Part shown: piece by piece, positions 62,323-64,000 of the stretch
Numbering within the stretch: the first letter of the stretch is position 1
Layout of the letters: each line of letters begins with the position of its first letter
Origin: Lojkania enalia
Taxonomy: Eukaryota; Ascomycota; Dothideomycetes; Pleosporales
Assembly (NCBI GenBank): GCA_010094045.1
Contig: ML986671.1
Coordinates: 124,001 to 188,000 of the forward strand
Length of the DNA: 64,000 nucleotides
Reading direction: 5' to 3'
Program-made: the position numbers and the translations under genes
The notes under the pieces: model-generated
What the model was told of the DNA's origin: nothing
Seen by the model: the letters and a program-made list of their open reading frames with translations, nothing else
Databases searched by the model: none

Positions 62323-62865
62323 CTAAGGTGTGGTTGGAATACTCGGGTTAATCTGTCTCATAAGATTGTTCACCACGGCATCCGGATTGTTATAAAAATT
62401 CGAAGCCGGAATCACAATCCCAATTCTAAAAGTAGTAACCTAACAAGCCATTAGCACTTTTCCCAATACAATTGAAATCTAATTTTATACCTCGTCCGAC
62501 GGAATCCAGAACCTCGCCAGAGTTGTTATATATCCGAGACTGTTACTTGTATCCAAACCTCTCAGTGATTCCATTACAACATCGCCGGTGGGGATTCCTA
62601 AGCCGTATGCGATGCCTTGGGGAAGAAGAGAGAAGATTTGCTGGGCAGAAGACGGGTTTGAGGAAACGAAGTCATAGTTTAGAGCCGCATTGAAACCGAC
62701 TTGGACAAGCGTGCTACCGGCTGGTTGGGAATTTGGAGGGGAGGGATAGATGTCGGGTGGGATGGACTGACGGATGCTCATGGCGTTGGAGTCCGGAAGA
62801 GAGGGGAGACTCAGAGTGGTACTGGCCAGGGACAAAATGCTAAGAATAGCCTGGGAGAAACGCAT
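62323..62865 (-). CDS. Short secreted protein resembling fungal mucin-like surface proteins
   Basis: Two exons: 62491-62865 and 62323-62439, intron 62440-62490 (51 bp, GTATAA...GTTAG); 163 residues. Signal peptide MRFSQAILSILSLASTTLSL. The core has STLVQVGFNAALNYDFVSSN, SAQQIFSLLPQGIAYGLGIP and DTSNSLGYITTLARFWIPSD, then across the junction FRIGIVIPASNFYNNPDAVV and RQINPSIPTTP-stop. I recognise the pattern from N-terminal domains of fungal surface proteins that normally continue with a Ser-rich stalk and a transmembrane helix. Here the stop follows at once, so it would be released as a soluble domain. Whether truncated or a genuine short form is open: the coding sequence is otherwise clean and the splice sites are good. 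Confidence 0.72.
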
Positions 62866-64000
62866 TGTTATTCAGCTGATTTTGTGTGGGATTGGAATAC
62901 GGAAAATGGTCGTTGGAAAGAGAAACTATCCAAAGTTTGGTAATAATCGAGAATTTATGGACTCCATGTAGTCTTTTATACATAATCGGTTCAGCCTCTA
63001 ATCTAGTAGAGGAGCATGAGATAGCATAAATCTCTTTGTCATTGTGATGACGAAGCAGCACTGCTATGGTCGAATTCTAAGCCCACAATCACGCGAATGA
63101 GTCATAAATATAATGATAATATCAAGGAGATGCTTCCTTCAGCTCGGAAATGATACCAGGCAACAGCCGAATCGTCTGTTAGAGTCGGTGATAGGACCAT
63201 TTTGATTCACAACACTCCTTTGATAATATTGAATACCATATGTAGTTAGACGAATTATGCAATTCTGTCTAAGACACTCATGGTTTGTAGTTGCGTGCCG
63301 TGCGAGGTTACATTGAAGTTGAACTAGGGTCGTCAATCACATGGTCTTAGCATTGCCGCTTACTCCAGCATAATTTGGTAGTTCCAGTGATTATTGGTTT
63401 AGAAGAGTCACTTGATTAATTTAAGGGTTAGTACAAGGAAAACGCGTGGCTATGCGGGGCGGAATATTAGATGGGCGAGGGCCTTAAAGGATCTTGTTTG
63501 CGAGGATTCTGGTCCTGAATCTGAGGTGCGTGCATAATTAGTTTGTTCGAAATGATCCCTCATGGATGCTTCACTGAACATGAGTAGAGTAGAATCGTTC
63601 CAAGCCCAATCCCGTAGCATTTTAAACACCTCAGGGACCTAGAATAGAATCTAGCATGGATACACTAACAGCCATTACCCCTTCGTCTAAACCCGTTCGT
63701 CCTGTCAAGTGGCTACTATAATTTACCAGCCAGTAATATCAATGTTATAAAAATTTAGGTTTATCGACAACATGGGAAGCAGCAACTTCCATTTCAGGTG
63801 AGCCATGGGCTAGTCAATGTCCTAGTCAGATTTGTTAGTTAGAGCGCTTCAATCCTCGGGATCACGGGGAACAAATTGTGTCTTTGCAAACATTGCAAAA
63901 TGTTCTTTGAGTATGTATGGTATGATCTACATACCCTAAGGTATTTGAATATATTGAGGATGTCTCATCATCCTATTCTATTTGGGCGGCCACTATACGT
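62866..64000. other. Gene-free right end of window
   Basis: AT-rich; no coding sequence recognised on either strand. Confidence 0.5.

Overview
The window is nuclear DNA from a filamentous ascomycete (Pezizomycotina). Genes are split by short introns (about 45-130 bp, GT-AG, several with CTAAC/CTGAC-type branch points). Gene content includes HET, NACHT-ankyrin, CorA-like, TRI12-type MFS, cupredoxin and other families typical of this group, and broken genes carry C-to-T type nonsense changes like those left by RIP. Several predicted proteins resemble what I know from Leotiomycetes/Helotiales, but the class is a guess.

Layout. 1-10.2 kb is a housekeeping RNA-biology block: CWC25 (partial) and ESF2 divergent, SYF2, then KIN17 and KRR1 divergent. 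It is interrupted at 3.4-7.5 kb by a decayed membrane-protein gene and a broken HET gene. 10.7-13.6 kb holds a SET-domain gene with an N-terminal signal-like segment and a secreted Cys-rich protein. 14.5-16.7 kb is a dynamin-like GTPase pseudogene. 17.5-22.1 kb carries a UDP-glycosyltransferase and a metzincin-type protease with three H-type lectin domains. 22-26 kb is gene-poor, with one LTR-like element and a decayed gene, followed by a CorA-like membrane protein (26.5-28.3 kb). 30.9-36.2 kb is a compact trio: an MFS sugar transporter and a transaldolase that diverge from a shared 985-bp promoter, followed by a bHLH regulator convergent with the transaldolase. 36.9-40.8 kb is gene-poor and contains a zinc-metallopeptidase pseudogene. 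A TRI12-type MFS transporter (40.8-42.7 kb), a GT25-type glycosyltransferase (44.1-45.5 kb) and a small secreted But2-like protein (48.4-49.0 kb) follow. 52.0-58.6 kb is a large NACHT-ankyrin (NLR-like) pseudogene. A membrane-anchored cupredoxin (59.7-61.0 kb) and a small secreted protein (62.3-62.9 kb) close the window.

Main points. (i) Five copies of a 141-149 bp element with TGTC...GACA ends and 5-bp target duplications lie in the AT-rich spacers. (ii) The shared sugar-transporter/transaldolase promoter carries five same-strand copies of the decamer GCCCTGTGTG, one fused to a CACGTG E-box. The neighbouring bHLH has the H-E-R residues expected for CACGTG recognition. (iii) The three loci from allorecognition/innate-immunity-type families (HET, dynamin-like, NACHT-ankyrin) are all broken, while the metabolic and housekeeping genes between them are intact. 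(iv) The transaldolase gene has a GC-AG intron.

All exon boundaries were deduced by eye from reading frame, splice consensus and family resemblance; no alignment or transcript evidence was available.
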